DNA of 64,000 nucleotides from Paenibacillus glacialis (GTDB taxonomy: Bacteria > Bacillota > Bacilli > Paenibacillales > Paenibacillaceae). The notes beneath the pieces were generated by a model, which saw only the letters and a list, made by a program, of their open reading frames with translations, was not told the origin of the DNA and made no database searches. Position numbers and translations under genes: made by a program. Shown one piece after another: positions 16,463-25,963 of the stretch (positions are counted from its first letter, which is position 1; each line of letters begins with the position of its first letter). Where the stretch lies: the NCBI RefSeq assembly GCF_001637205.1, contig NZ_LVJH01000017.1:124001-188000 (forward strand), read 5' to 3'.

Positions 16463-17282
16463 AACGGGAAGCCTATATGAACCGGGGAATTCCCTCTTTC
16501 ATCGATTGGATGGGGCGGTCAAACTATGCCTGTTCGCGATATGGACAATCCTAACCTTTCTTTTTTTAGACTTACGTGTGTTTGGAGTGATGCTGGCGTT
16601 AGGGGTTATTTTACTTGTTACAGCAGGTATCCCTTTCAAAAGAATTGCATTTTTGTTCTGGATCATGATTATCTTTACCGTTCTTAATAGTGTGTTTATT
16701 GTGTTGATTACACCGACCTTTGGCACACGACTAACAGGTACGAATACCCCATTGATTCCACTTGGGTATAACACGATAAATGCGGAGACACTCTTTTATG
16801 TACTGACTTTGTCTGCGAAATATTTAACGTTGCTTCCAATTACGTTGTTGTGTATTTTTACAACTCAGCCAAGTGAATTCGCCGCTAGCTTAAATAGGAT
16901 AGGAATTCCTTATAAAATCGCCTATGCCGTGAGTATTGCTTTGCGGTATATTCCGGAATTAACAGCAGAGTTTCGAAGTACGCTACATTCGATGCAAGCT
17001 CGTGGGATGGGAATCTCGAAAGAGGATGGTAAGTTAATGCAGCGATTTCGTAATCTCTCCGCTGTTGTAGTACCTGTTCTTCAATCTGCACTACATCGAA
17101 TTGATTCGGTCACAAATGCTATGGAACTTCGGGGCTTTGGTACTCAGAAACGCCGTACTTGGTATAGTGGCAAGGACATGAAATCGTTGGATTGGATGAT
17201 GATTGGTGTAAGTGTATTGTTGTTCGGATTAGGTCTGTGGTTAAGGTTGAAGGGGCTAGGGCCATATTGGTTTCCTTTTTAA
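16455..17282 (+). CDS. ECF transporter transmembrane (T) component
   Basis: EcfT-like membrane subunit linking the ATPase to the S component. Five to six hydrophobic segments are visible. The cytoplasmic coupling helices carry the two Ala-Arg-Gly-type motifs of the family: SMQARGMGIS and NAMELRGFGT. ATG at 16455 was chosen because AGGAG lies 8 nt before it; this gives 275 residues and an 8-bp overlap with the ATPase gene, consistent with translational coupling. A closer upstream ATG at 16437 lacks a site. It is the last gene of the operon. Confidence 0.9.
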   Translation: MNRTGSLYEPGNSLFHRLDGAVKLCLFAIWTILTFLFLDLRVFGVMLALGVILLVTAGIPFKRIAFLFWIMIIFTVLNSVFIVLITPTFGTRLTGTNTPLIPLGYNTINAETLFYVLTLSAKYLTLLPITLLCIFTTQPSEFAASLNRIGIPYKIAYAVSIALRYIPELTAEFRSTLHSMQARGMGISKEDGKLMQRFRNLSAVVVPVLQSALHRIDSVTNAMELRGFGTQKRRTWYSGKDMKSLDWMMIGVSVLLFGLGLWLRLKGLGPYWFPF

Positions 17283-17345
17283 TAAATATAAGAGTGATGG
17301 GAGGAACGATGTAATCGTTTCTTCTGGATAATGTAGGTTAAGGAA

Positions 17346-17555
17346 GTGATTTCACATGGTGACATCGCGATCTATGAGACTTACCAAGGAAAAGGCTACG
17401 GTACGCAAACCATGTCGGCTTTGGAAGTAGAAGCGAAACGTCTGCAAGTAGATAAGATCTCGCTCCATGTATTTGGACATAATAAGATTGCATTTGGCTT
17501 GTACCAGAAGATGGGGTATGAAGTGACAGATATAAGTATGTCGAAGAATCTTTAA
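17346..17555 (+). pseudogene. C-terminal remnant of a GNAT acetyltransferase
   Basis: About 70 codons cover only the C-terminal half of a GNAT fold: YQGKGYGTQTMSALEVEAKR (acetyl-CoA loop, Q/RxxGxG/A form) and SLHVFGHNKIAFGLYQKMGY. The N-terminal substrate-binding half is missing and the GTG at 17346 has no ribosome binding site. A whole enzyme of this type is about 150 residues. A 5'-deleted pseudogene is the simplest reading. Confidence 0.65.
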
Positions 17556-17567
17556 TATTGCGTTGGA

Positions 17568-17604
17568 ACGTCATAAGGATGAAGTAGCTTTATGGCGTTT
17601 TATT
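17568..17604 (+). terminator. Stem-loop after the GNAT remnant
   Basis: ACGTCATAAG and CTTTATGGCGT pair with G-U allowance and are followed by TTTATTT. It may serve the ECF operon. Confidence 0.45.
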
Positions 17605-17942
17605 TAAGACCATCGTCCGGATATCATGTAGAAGTCTCAATGTGCGACTGAAGATTAATTCAACCAATTATTGTGGGACAGTAACCCATGTAGTAGGGTT
17701 GTTTAAGTGCTGTGAGCTGAACGTTGAACCATATATGTACGTTTATCCGCGTCTAATCCTTGCTGGCTTATATGTTCTAATATATAATGGGTAAGATCAG
17801 TCTGCATTATGATATATACATTGAACTAGAGAACAACTTGCAAGTGTATCATATGATAATCATGGATATGGATTTAGCAACAGAGGTTGTAGTTCATTAT
17901 ATATAGCAAGATCAATTACCTAAAATGGGAGTTGTCATATAA
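17605..17942. other. Intergenic region before ychF, no gene recognised
   Basis: Both strands were read; no open frame with a ribosome binding site or family resemblance was found. A GGGAG site for ychF lies near its end. Confidence 0.4.
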
Positions 17943-19043
17943 ATGGCTTTAAAAGCAGGTATTGTTGGATTACCGAACGTAGGTAAGTCCACGTTGTTTA
18001 ATGCAATCACACAAGCAGGAGCAGAAGCTGCGAACTATCCTTTCTGTACGATCGATCCAAACGTAGGGGTTGTTGAAGTACCAGATGAGCGTCTAGACAA
18101 GCTAACGGAATTGGTTACTCCGGATAAGACGGTTCCTACAGCATTTGAATTTATAGACATTGCTGGAATTGTTCGTGGTGCAAGTAAGGGCGAAGGTCTT
18201 GGTAACAAATTTCTAGCGCACATCCGTGAAGTGGATGCGATTGTTCACGTTGTTAGATGTTTTGAAGATGAGAACGTGACACATGTTGATGGTAAAGTGA
18301 ATCCTGTCAGCGATATCCAGACGATTAATCTGGAGCTTATTTTGGCGGATATTGATAGTGTTGAGAAGCGTATTGATCGCTCACGTAAGAACCTGAAAAA
18401 TGGTGACAAGAAGATCGCTATCGAAGTGGAAGTTCTTGAACGCGTGAAGGAAGCTCTTTATAACGATATGCCAGCACGTAGTATTGAACTAAGTGATGAT
18501 GATAAGGCGATTGTTCGTGATCTTCATTTACTTACACTTAAGCCAGTATTATATGCAGCTAATGTTAGTGAAGATGGCGTTGCTGATGCTGACAGTAATC
18601 CGTATGTACAACAAGTGAAGGATTTCGCAGCGGCAGAGAATTCCGCAGTTGTGCCAATCAGTGCTAAAGTAGAAGCGGAAATTGCAGAACTTGAAGGTGA
18701 AGACAAAGCGATGTTCTTGGAAGAGTTAGGACTAGAAGAGTCTGGTCTTAACCGTCTGATCAAAGCCGCATATAGTCTACTTGGCTTGTATACGTACTTT
18801 ACAGCTGGTGTCCAAGAAGTTCGTGCATGGACGATTCGTAAAGGAATGAAAGCACCGCAGGCAGCAGGCGTTATCCATACGGATTTCGAACGCGGATTTA
18901 TTCGTGCTGAAGTCGTGTCCTACGATGATCTAGTCGCTGCTGGCTCCATGGGTGTTGCTAAGGAACGTGGACAGGTGCGTTTAGAAGGTAAAGAATATCT
19001 CGTGAAAGACGGAGACGTTATGCATTTCCGTTTCAACGTTTAG
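17943..19043 (+). CDS. ychF: Redox-regulated ATPase YchF (Obg-family, OLA1)
   Basis: Ribosome-associated P-loop NTPase that hydrolyses ATP. G1 is GLPNVGKST (residues 8-16), G3 is [10 protein letters not shown], and the nucleotide-specificity motif reads NVSE in place of NKxD, as expected for the ATP-preferring YchF branch. A coiled-coil domain (about 130-200) and a C-terminal TGS domain (GLYTYFTAG...) follow. 366 residues is the standard length. It stands alone between a remnant and its own terminator. Confidence 0.97.
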   Translation: MALKAGIVGLPNVGKSTLFNAITQAGAEAANYPFCTIDPNVGVVEVPDERLDKLTELVTPDKTVPTAFEFIDIAGIVRGASKGEGLGNKFLAHIREVDAIVHVVRCFEDENVTHVDGKVNPVSDIQTINLELILADIDSVEKRIDRSRKNLKNGDKKIAIEVEVLERVKEALYNDMPARSIELSDDDKAIVRDLHLLTLKPVLYAANVSEDGVADADSNPYVQQVKDFAAAENSAVVPISAKVEAEIAELEGEDKAMFLEELGLEESGLNRLIKAAYSLLGLYTYFTAGVQEVRAWTIRKGMKAPQAAGVIHTDFERGFIRAEVVSYDDLVAAGSMGVAKERGQVRLEGKEYLVKDGDVMHFRFNV

Positions 19044-19057
19044 AGTACTACCCATTG

Positions 19058-19098
19058 CACATGAATAAGTTTGCCCACGTGGCAGGCTTATTCATGTG
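19058..19098 (+). terminator. Terminator of ychF
   Basis: CACATGAATAAG / CTTATTCATGTG arms with an inner TGCC/GGCA stem, followed by ATTTTAATT. Confidence 0.7.
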
Positions 19099-19452
19099 AT
19101 TTTAATTCATAGGGGCAAATAATTGTATCCTTCTCACCATGTGGGTTGTCGCTGGATGTGATTATTTACCGCTTTCTCACAATGAATGGCCATCATTCCT
19201 TCCATTTGTGCTTCATCCCCAAATGCTAGAATAACCCTTTATATATTTGAAATGAAACCAAACAGTACGCACAATAGGCGGATGCACGTGTAGTTTAAGC
19301 GAAGCTTGGCATACTGTATGTACTAAGATAATCCATAATGTAATGACAAGCCGTGGAAAATAGTTCTCTTTATATAAATTATTTATAATACGTGATATAA
19401 TAAAGAGTCGAAATTGTATTGGTTTGATCTTGAAAAGGAGAGGTGACCCCCA
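19099..19452. other. Intergenic region before prfA with a possible gene scrap and prfA promoter
   Basis: On the minus strand about 34 codons ending at 19134 read VILAFGDEAQMEGMMAIHCE and on to NNHIQRQPTW before a stop. This looks protein-like but has no start, so it may be a scrap of a deleted gene. On the plus strand TGATATAAT at 19393-19401 is an extended -10 that could drive prfA. Confidence 0.3.
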
Positions 19453-20520
19453 ATGTTGGATAAATTACAATCCTTGGCGGACCGCTATGAAAAACTGAGC
19501 GAACTGCTCTGTGACCCTGACGTTGTTAGTGATAACACAAAGTTACGGGAGTATTCTAAAGAACAATCAGATTTGCAGCCTGCATTTGAGGCTTTTACTG
19601 AATATAGAACGGTTATTGAAGAGTTAGATGCTGCAAAAGTAATGCAAGGTGAGAAGCTAGATGATGAAATGCGTGAGATGGTCAAGATGGAAATCGATGA
19701 ATTGACATCTCGTCAGGAAGAGTTGGATAGTCAGATACGTTTACTTCTATTACCGAAGGATCCTAATGATGACAAGAACGTCATTGTTGAAATTCGTGGT
19801 GCAGCAGGCGGGGATGAGGCAGCTTTATTTGCCGCCGATCTGTATCGTATGTACACTCGTTATGCCGATGCGCAAGGTTGGAAAGTAGAAATCATGGATA
19901 TGAACAGCAATGACCTAGGTGGTTTTAAAGAGGTAATCTTCTCGATTAACGGTCGTGGTGCTTATAGCAAAATGAAATTTGAAAGTGGTGCACATCGTGT
20001 GCAACGCATTCCAACGACTGAATCTGGTGGACGCATTCATACGTCGACATCGACCGTGGCAGTTATGCCAGAAGCGGAAGAATTTGAGATTGAAATTCAT
20101 GACAAAGATATTCGTGTGGATACGTTCTGTTCTAGTGGTGCGGGTGGACAATCCGTTAATACGACGAAATCTGCTGTGCGAGTGACTCACATTCCTACGG
20201 GTATTGTGGCAACTTGCCAAGATGGTAAATCACAGAATAAGAATAAAGACTCAGCGCTTAAAGTACTTCGTACGCGTATCTCAGATATGACGCGTCTAGA
20301 AGAAGAAGCTAAATACGCAGGCGAACGTAAAAGTAAAGTCGGTACAGGCGATCGCAGTGAACGCATTCGTACGTATAACTTTCCGCAGAGCCGCGTAACC
20401 GATCACCGTATCGGTCTTACTGTACACAGGCTGGACCAGATCATGAATGGTGATATGGAAGATATTATCGCTGCTTTAAGTATTGCTGAGCAAACTGATT
20501 TGATGGATAAAGGGGAATAA
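19453..20520 (+). CDS. prfA: Peptide chain release factor 1
   Basis: Recognises UAA/UAG and triggers peptide release. The peptidyl-transferase GGQ motif is in [16 protein letters not shown], inside the conserved core starting at [20 protein letters not shown]. 355 residues is the normal RF1 length. AAAGGAGAGGTG lies just before the ATG. The downstream gene prmC, which methylates the GGQ glutamine, starts four bases after the stop, so the two are co-transcribed and probably translationally coupled. Confidence 0.98.
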   Translation: MLDKLQSLADRYEKLSELLCDPDVVSDNTKLREYSKEQSDLQPAFEAFTEYRTVIEELDAAKVMQGEKLDDEMREMVKMEIDELTSRQEELDSQIRLLLLPKDPNDDKNVIVEIRGAAGGDEAALFAADLYRMYTRYADAQGWKVEIMDMNSNDLGGFKEVIFSINGRGAYSKMKFESGAHRVQRIPTTESGGRIHTSTSTVAVMPEAEEFEIEIHDKDIRVDTFCSSGAGGQSVNTTKSAVRVTHIPTGIVATCQDGKSQNKNKDSALKVLRTRISDMTRLEEEAKYAGERKSKVGTGDRSERIRTYNFPQSRVTDHRIGLTVHRLDQIMNGDMEDIIAALSIAEQTDLMDKGE

Positions 20521-20524
20521 TGCT

Positions 20525-21478
20525 TTGAATAACGTAGCTTTTGTTATGACACCAAAGCAAAGTATACGGGGAGCCTTTGCGGAGGCTTCCTCTTTTTTAA
20601 CTCAATGCGGCGTGTTGGAACCGCAAAGGAATGCTCAACTATTGCTTGAGCATGTCCTGGGTCTGTCTAGCACTGCCTATTATATGATGTTGCCAGAGCC
20701 TTTCCCAGAAGCAGCCATTGCTGCTTGGGAAGATGTGGTCACCCGCAAAGCAGCGGGTGAGCCTGCGCAGTACATCATTGGAGAGCAGGAGTTCTACGGC
20801 CTGCCCTTTACTGTAACGCCGGCCGTGTTAATTCCACGGCCAGAGACGGAGCTGCTGGTCGAGGTGGTTCTACAGCAGATCGAGCGGCTATGGCCAGGCC
20901 GCGCCGCTGCATCTACAGCAGGCGAAGAATCCGCCTCAGGCTGCGCTTCGGCAGATCGTCCGATCGTGGTCGCCGATATCGGCACCGGCAGCGGTGCCAT
21001 TGCCGTGACGCTGGCTTCGCAGGCCCCGGGCCTGTGCGTTTACGCCAGCGACATCTCGCCGGAGGCGCTTCGCGTAGCCGAGCGTAATGCGGCTCGTCAT
21101 GCGACAGCCGTTGCCTTTCGTGAAGGCAACCTGCTTGCGCCGTTTGCCGGAATGACGTTGGACATTGTTGTGTCCAACCCACCGTATATACCGGCGGATA
21201 CAATCGCCGGTCTGCAGCGCGAAGTGCGCGACTTCGAGCCGCGCTTGGCACTGGATGGCGGTGACGATGGGCTATGGCCTTATCGCATCATGATTAAGCA
21301 GATCGATCTACTCGTTGCACCTCCCCGAATCATCGGCTTTGAGCTGGGAATGGGTCAGGCTAAGGACGTTGCTAATATGTTACGTCAAGCGGGGCATTGG
21401 AATGAGATCATCATTGTTCCTGATTTAGCAGGGATAGATCGTCATGTTATCGGTGTAGATAGTTTATTTGAATTTTGA
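20525..21478 (+). CDS. prmC: Peptide chain release factor N5-glutamine methyltransferase
   Basis: SAM-dependent enzyme that methylates the GGQ glutamine of RF1/RF2. The N-terminal helical domain is followed by the methyltransferase domain with VADIGTGSGAIAVTLA (SAM loop) and the catalytic VSNPPYIP. TTG at 20525 has AAAGGGGA about 9 nt upstream; an ATG at 20546 is possible. The protein (317 aa) is slightly longer than usual because of an Ala/Ser-rich insert before the SAM loop (about residues 120-140). Codon composition shifts: about 20760-21270 is very G+C-rich with respect to both flanks, as in fni. Confidence 0.95.
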   Translation: MNNVAFVMTPKQSIRGAFAEASSFLTQCGVLEPQRNAQLLLEHVLGLSSTAYYMMLPEPFPEAAIAAWEDVVTRKAAGEPAQYIIGEQEFYGLPFTVTPAVLIPRPETELLVEVVLQQIERLWPGRAAASTAGEESASGCASADRPIVVADIGTGSGAIAVTLASQAPGLCVYASDISPEALRVAERNAARHATAVAFREGNLLAPFAGMTLDIVVSNPPYIPADTIAGLQREVRDFEPRLALDGGDDGLWPYRIMIKQIDLLVAPPRIIGFELGMGQAKDVANMLRQAGHWNEIIIVPDLAGIDRHVIGVDSLFEF

Positions 21479-21557
21479 AGGGTTAATCCTATACAATAGA
21501 GTTAAGTGCTCTAATGGGGCACAAGAGGCAGGAAGCCTCAGCACTGGAGGGCGGCAC

Positions 21558-22745
21558 ATGCTTCGAAAGTTAAAAAAAATAGATTTTATTATAGTAGTAG
21601 CGCTATTTGCGCTTATGGCAATTAGTATACTGTCTATATATAGCGTAACTAACGGAAGAGCGACGTATGATGGACATCACTTGACGATGTTAAAATACTA
21701 TGCCGTATCTTTTGTCGCTTTTATCGTATTGGTCATGATTGACTACCGACTATTAATCAAATACTCCTTATATATTTATTTATTTGGGTTATCTTTGCTT
21801 GGCGTTGTGAGTTTTTTTGGGAAGTCCAAAAACGGTGCATCCGGATGGTTAGATGTGGGTGGACTTTCATTACAGCCTGCGGAACTTTTTAAATTGTGTT
21901 TAATCCTTTTCCTAAGTTATGTTCTTGTTCGCAAGAATAAGAATCAGTTAACCTTTTGGCGCGATGTTGTCCCGGTTGGTATGATAGCCTTTATTCCATT
22001 TGTGTTGGTTATCCTACAGAACGATCTTGGGAACTCAGGCAGTTATGTCATTATTTTGTTGGGTTTAATTTGGATCGGCAATATTAAATTTTCCCATGCT
22101 ATGATTGCTATGGTTATTATGATTGGAGCCATCATTGGTGGAATTCAAGGGTATATCCATTTTCATGACAATATCAAAACATCTTTGGAATCTATCGGTA
22201 AGGATCACTGGATCGAAAGGCTCGATCCTTGGCTTGTTCCTGAGAAGGCAACAGCTAAAGCTCTGTACCATACCGATAACGCGAAGCGTGCAATTGGTTC
22301 TGGTGGTATGAGTGGTGAGGGGTATATGAAGGGGACTTCGGTTCAATCAGAACGTGTACCGTACACGTATTCTGACTCTATCTTTGTGCAGATCGCTGAG
22401 GAGTTCGGATTTATCGGGGCATCTGTATTGCTCTTAGTTTATTTTATAATGATTCATCGCATGATTCTGATTGCATTGGAGTGCAAAGATCGAGCGGGGC
22501 CCTACCTCATTGTGGGTGTAGTCGCCATGATGTTATATCAAATTTTTGAGAACATCGGTGCGTTTATTGGAATTATGCCTTTAACAGGGATAACACTCCC
22601 TTTCATTAGTTTCGGAGGAACATCCTTGCTTATTAATATGGCTAGTATTGGTATAGTCATGAGCGTACGAGTCCATAGTCAGGATGAAGAAGATGAATTC
22701 GTGGTTCAACCTGCGAACTATTCTAGTGTTGGAAATCCAAATTGA
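21558..22745 (+). CDS. rodA: SEDS-family peptidoglycan glycosyltransferase (RodA-like)
   Basis: Polytopic membrane polymerase of the RodA/FtsW/SpoVE family that makes glycan strands for wall elongation. About ten hydrophobic segments follow the start MLRKLKKIDFIIVVALFALM. Conserved elements are GASGWLDVGGLSLQPAELFK, LQNDLGNSG, the RVPYTYSDSIFVQIAEEFGF loop and PLTGITLPFISFGGTSLL. 395 residues is close to B. subtilis RodA. ATG at 21558 follows GGAGG by 7 nt; the frame is open upstream but lacks a site. A small GAGGC/GCCTC hairpin lies just upstream of that site. FtsW or SpoVE cannot be fully excluded. Confidence 0.88.
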   Translation: MLRKLKKIDFIIVVALFALMAISILSIYSVTNGRATYDGHHLTMLKYYAVSFVAFIVLVMIDYRLLIKYSLYIYLFGLSLLGVVSFFGKSKNGASGWLDVGGLSLQPAELFKLCLILFLSYVLVRKNKNQLTFWRDVVPVGMIAFIPFVLVILQNDLGNSGSYVIILLGLIWIGNIKFSHAMIAMVIMIGAIIGGIQGYIHFHDNIKTSLESIGKDHWIERLDPWLVPEKATAKALYHTDNAKRAIGSGGMSGEGYMKGTSVQSERVPYTYSDSIFVQIAEEFGFIGASVLLLVYFIMIHRMILIALECKDRAGPYLIVGVVAMMLYQIFENIGAFIGIMPLTGITLPFISFGGTSLLINMASIGIVMSVRVHSQDEEDEFVVQPANYSSVGNPN

Positions 22746-22775
22746 TATGAATATATAAGATATAGAAATGATTCG

Positions 22776-22827
22776 AACCGCTCTTGTAAACCTATGAGGT
22801 TTATTGGAGTGGTTTTTGTTTTTTTTC
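22776..22827 (+). terminator. Terminator of the prfA-prmC-rodA unit
   Basis: AACCGCTC / GAGTGGTT outer stem (one G-U) with an AAACCT/AGGTTT inner stem, then TTTTTGTTTTTTTTC. Confidence 0.85.
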
Positions 22828-22850
22828 TTCTAAGTTTAATAGATTAATAG

Positions 22851-22879
22851 GTTTGGACTCTCTCAGAAGCGGACATACT
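22851..22879 (+). promoter_or_regulatory. Possible sigma-F promoter of spoIIR
   Basis: GGACATACT at 22871-22879 fits the sigma-F -10 GGnnAnAnT exactly; the -35 region (GTTTG, about 15 bp upstream) is only a partial match to GTATA. SpoIIR is known to be sigma-F dependent in Bacillus. Confidence 0.4.
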
Positions 22880-22913
22880 GACAAGTATGAATCGATAGAG
22901 TGGAGTGGTTGAC

Positions 22914-23633
22914 GTGAAGTGGAATGCTATCAAGTTGGATGAACATACTCAAGACGTGCTACGCGTATTAGTGAAGAAAGCAGCTATTATATTTAGTTTA
23001 TTATTTATGCTTGTGATGTCGTGGGACGCGCAACGTACAGATGCATCTGTAGTGGGAGGGCCTATTCCAGAGGATTCGATCCGGTTACGTATTCTAGCGA
23101 ATTCAGATCGTGTGGAAGATCAACTTATCAAAAGAGAGATTAGAGATGCCATTGTAGCGGAAATGAACGGATGGGTGGGAGAGCTTGAGGATCCGCAAAA
23201 CCTGGATCAGGCAAGACAAACCATTCGTAATCATATGGATGATTTAAATCGATTAGTGGGTAGAGAACTGAGTAATCGAGGTATTAACTACGCTTATAAT
23301 GTCGAGCTTAGTGTAGTCCCTTTCCCAACCAAGTTATATGGGGGGACAGTGTATCCAGCGGGAGATTATGAAGCACTGCGCGTTACCCTGGGTGAAGGAA
23401 GAGGTCAGAACTGGTGGTGTGTACTATTTCCGCCGCTGTGCTTCATCGATGCGGGGAGTGGAGATGCAGTAGCTACAACGCCTGAAGCGAAGGTACAAGC
23501 AGCTGGAACAGGTGATTCTAAAGAACTGGCAGTGAAGCAAGTTTCTACAGCTTCTAATCAAGAACCGGAAGTACGCTTCTTCCTATGGGATTTCCTTATC
23601 GGAATCTTGGATTGGATCAAAGGATTATTTTAG
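22914..23633 (+). CDS. spoIIR: Stage II sporulation protein R
   Basis: Forespore-secreted signalling protein that activates SpoIIGA and hence sigma-E in the mother cell. A hydrophobic N-terminal segment (KKAAIIFSLLFMLVMSWDA) acts as signal/anchor, followed by the SpoIIR core: IPEDSIRLRILANSDRVEDQ, LIKREIRDAIV and FPTKLYGGTVYPAGDYEALR, ending in the GRGQNWWCVLFPPLCFID signature. GTG at 22914 was chosen because GTGGAG lies 8 nt upstream. The tail after about residue 180 is less conserved and ends in a second hydrophobic stretch. Its position agrees with B. subtilis, between prmC and ywlC. Confidence 0.95.
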   Translation: MKWNAIKLDEHTQDVLRVLVKKAAIIFSLLFMLVMSWDAQRTDASVVGGPIPEDSIRLRILANSDRVEDQLIKREIRDAIVAEMNGWVGELEDPQNLDQARQTIRNHMDDLNRLVGRELSNRGINYAYNVELSVVPFPTKLYGGTVYPAGDYEALRVTLGEGRGQNWWCVLFPPLCFIDAGSGDAVATTPEAKVQAAGTGDSKELAVKQVSTASNQEPEVRFFLWDFLIGILDWIKGLF

Positions 23634-23656
23634 ATGAACCAAAGCACAACCCTTAA

Positions 23657-23842
23657 TGGTCCGTCAAAAAAGGGGATTTATCCATAAAACTATATGATCC
23701 CGATGATGTGCTAATCAAAGAACTAGTTACGAATCAAGCGGGAACGGAAGAAATAAAAACGGACAAAGACGGGAAATATAAGTTGGAGATTATCGGTGAT
23801 TGCACCGAGGGCAGTTTCAAGATTGATTATAAAACGGAATAA
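23657..23842 (+). pseudogene. C-terminal remnant of a secreted/lipoprotein-like gene
   Basis: Directly after spoIIR an open stretch without a start reads WSVKKGDLSIKLYDPDD, then TNQAGTEEIKTDKDGKYKLE and GDCTEGSFKIDYKTE before TAA. The pattern of a beta-rich GDLSIxLxDPDG...TDKDGKYKLxI domain is common at the C-terminus of small secreted Bacillota proteins. No start codon, signal peptide or ribosome binding site is left, so it is scored as a 5'-deleted remnant. The rest of 23843-24087 holds nothing I recognise. Confidence 0.55.
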
Positions 23843-24087
23843 TTTAGTATATAGGGAAGTAAGTCAGAATTTAATTACATAAGCTTTTATGCTAACATAG
23901 GAAGAAGTTGATAGCTTAAGTGCTTCAGCCGTTGGGTAGAACATCGCCCTGGCTTGGTGGCGCTTTTTCGCTGTGTAAGGAATATCAAATGAAAGTAATG
24001 ATAATGAAATTTATATAGAAAGCTTGGGATATAACAATGACTCATAGTCTTGATGTGGGAATGGGTAACGAAACGGAGTGGAAAAGG

Positions 24088-25248
24088 GTGACAACGGCTT
24101 ATTGGAATGTACAGTCCTTATCTGAGGAAGGTGAAGGGACCGCTAAACAAGATGTAGCTACTAAGCAAGCCATGAAGGAAGCGTCGGAGCTTTTACAAAA
24201 GGGTGGAATCGTAGCCTTTCCCACAGAAACTGTATATGGTCTTGGAGCAGATGCCCGAAGTACAGCGGCAGTAGAAGCTGTGTTTGCTGCAAAAGGACGC
24301 CCAGCAGATAATCCGTTAATCGTTCATATTGCCGAACGTTCGCAATTAGAGGAGCTTGTCACAGAAATCCCTGCTGTTGCCCTCACACTAATGGATGTTT
24401 ATTGGCCGGGTCCGCTCACGATTGTACTCCCTCTGCGTCCGAATGTGCTCTCGCCTCGAGTTACCGCAGGTCTGGATACGGTGGGTATACGTATGCCTGA
24501 CCATCCTGTTGCACTGGCCTTGATTGCAGCGTCGGGTTGCCCGATTGCTGCCCCCAGTGCGAATCGTTCTGGACGGCCTAGCCCCACACTTGCGTCACAC
24601 GTACAAGAAGACTTGGTAGGTAGGATTGATGGGGTTCTCGACGGTGGTCCAGCCGGTGTGGGTCTTGAATCTACTGTAGTGCGGGTATTCTCAAATGGGC
24701 AGATTCAAGTGTTGCGACCCGGGGGTATTACGATAGAACAACTTTCTGCAACGACAGGCGCTACCGTTATTAGTACAGGAGGAGCAGACGAAGAAGCGCA
24801 GTCTGCGATCTCACCGGGACTTCAGGCGGTAAGAACTCACGTTAATACGGTTGATTCTGAGGCACCGCGTTCTCCGGGAGTAAAGTACACTCACTATGCT
24901 CCGCAAGGCGAGCTGAACATTGTGCGTGGCTCATCAGCGCAGGTTGTTGCGACTAAGATTAAGTTCTTGTTGGACAAGGCTGCACATGAAGGAGCTGTGA
25001 CGGGTTTACTTGCTTTCGATGAGCACATCCCTTTCTATGGTTTAAATCCGGCAAGTGTTGTCATTTCACTCGGATCGCTGGTTAATCCAGCTGAGACCGC
25101 ACATAAGCTTTATGCATCACTGCGACTATTTGATGAGATGGCGGTCGATTATATACTGTCTGAGGCGTGCCCGGAGGAAGGGCTTGGTGAAGCTATAATG
25201 AATCGACTTATTAAAGCTGCAGGCGGACGGATTATCGATATAGGTTAG
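24088..25248 (+). CDS. ywlC: L-threonylcarbamoyladenylate synthase (Sua5/YwlC)
   Basis: Makes threonylcarbamoyl-AMP for the t6A37 modification of ANN-decoding tRNAs. The YrdC domain is seen in GGIVAFPTETVYGLGADA and AAKGRPADNPLIVHIAE; the C-terminal Sua5 domain contains SPGVKYTHYAPQGEL, the linker motif that closes the active site. GTG at 24088 (GGAG 9 nt upstream) is preferred because the protein then begins MTTAYWNV, which lines up with YwlC homologues; an in-frame ATG at 24037 would add 17 residues. 386 residues is somewhat longer than B. subtilis YwlC (346). Confidence 0.93.
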   Translation: MTTAYWNVQSLSEEGEGTAKQDVATKQAMKEASELLQKGGIVAFPTETVYGLGADARSTAAVEAVFAAKGRPADNPLIVHIAERSQLEELVTEIPAVALTLMDVYWPGPLTIVLPLRPNVLSPRVTAGLDTVGIRMPDHPVALALIAASGCPIAAPSANRSGRPSPTLASHVQEDLVGRIDGVLDGGPAGVGLESTVVRVFSNGQIQVLRPGGITIEQLSATTGATVISTGGADEEAQSAISPGLQAVRTHVNTVDSEAPRSPGVKYTHYAPQGELNIVRGSSAQVVATKIKFLLDKAAHEGAVTGLLAFDEHIPFYGLNPASVVISLGSLVNPAETAHKLYASLRLFDEMAVDYILSEACPEEGLGEAIMNRLIKAAGGRIIDIG

Positions 25249-25362
25249 TACTACTTTTTTTGCTGAGGCAGTGGGAGTTGCTCTGTGCCTTGACATGTTT
25301 CACTTCTTGTCCGCATATGGTTGTACATAAGCAAAAGTACAAACGGACATGGAGGTATACTC

Positions 25363-25923
25363 ATGCTAGAGAATTCTGCCGGGTTGGGGCAGCTCATTAC
25401 AATTTTTATCATGGCGGCAGCTTTGGGAATGGATGCCTTTTCACTTGGTGTGGGTATTGGGATGAGAGGAATTCGATTGTTGCATATTCTAAGAATAAGC
25501 TTAATGATCGGTTTTTTTCATATAATCATGCCATTGTTAGGAATGTTTACTGGACAATATGTTGGGTTGCTGTTGGGAAAGGTTACTGGATATGTCGCAG
25601 GTGGGCTATTAGTGTTACTTGGAGGACATATGATTGTGAATGCTTTTCGTGGCGGATTTGCCAAGCCCGTAAATCACCGTTCATGGGGAGGGATGATTCT
25701 CTTCTCACTGAGTGTCAGCATTGATTCATTTTCAGTTGGGGTTTCTATGGGGATGTTTAAAAGTGATCTGCTAGTGACGATTCTAATATTCGGGTTCTTC
25801 GGGGGGTTAATGTCGATCATGGGTCTTCTCCTTGGGAGGAAAGTGAGTCGTAATCTTGGAGACTATGGTGAGGCTCTAGGGGGCGTGGTATTACTAGCAT
25901 TTGGACTCATGTTTATCATTTGA
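25363..25923 (+). CDS. mntP: Manganese efflux pump MntP
   Basis: Six-helix membrane exporter of Mn(II), two three-helix repeats each bearing a conserved Asp: GMDAFSLGVGIG in helix 1 and SIDSFSVGVSMG in helix 4. 186 residues is the usual length. ATG at 25363 has GGAGGT 7 nt upstream; the longer frame from 25321 has no site. The upstream interval (25249-25362) is too short for a yybP-ykoY manganese riboswitch and lacks its motifs. It is co-directional with ywlC and ywlE, as in B. subtilis. Confidence 0.92.
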   Translation: MLENSAGLGQLITIFIMAAALGMDAFSLGVGIGMRGIRLLHILRISLMIGFFHIIMPLLGMFTGQYVGLLLGKVTGYVAGGLLVLLGGHMIVNAFRGGFAKPVNHRSWGGMILFSLSVSIDSFSVGVSMGMFKSDLLVTILIFGFFGGLMSIMGLLLGRKVSRNLGDYGEALGGVVLLAFGLMFII

Positions 25924-25963
25924 TACAATGGAGAAAATTATTATATTTTGGAGGTGGAGAAAC

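Noticed and set aside
25249..25362. Manganese (yybP-ykoY) riboswitch before mntP
   Set aside because: Too short, and without the conserved loop sequences.
25260..25724. 154-codon frame overlapping mntP
   Set aside because: Trp/Cys-rich out-of-frame translation of a clear membrane-protein gene.
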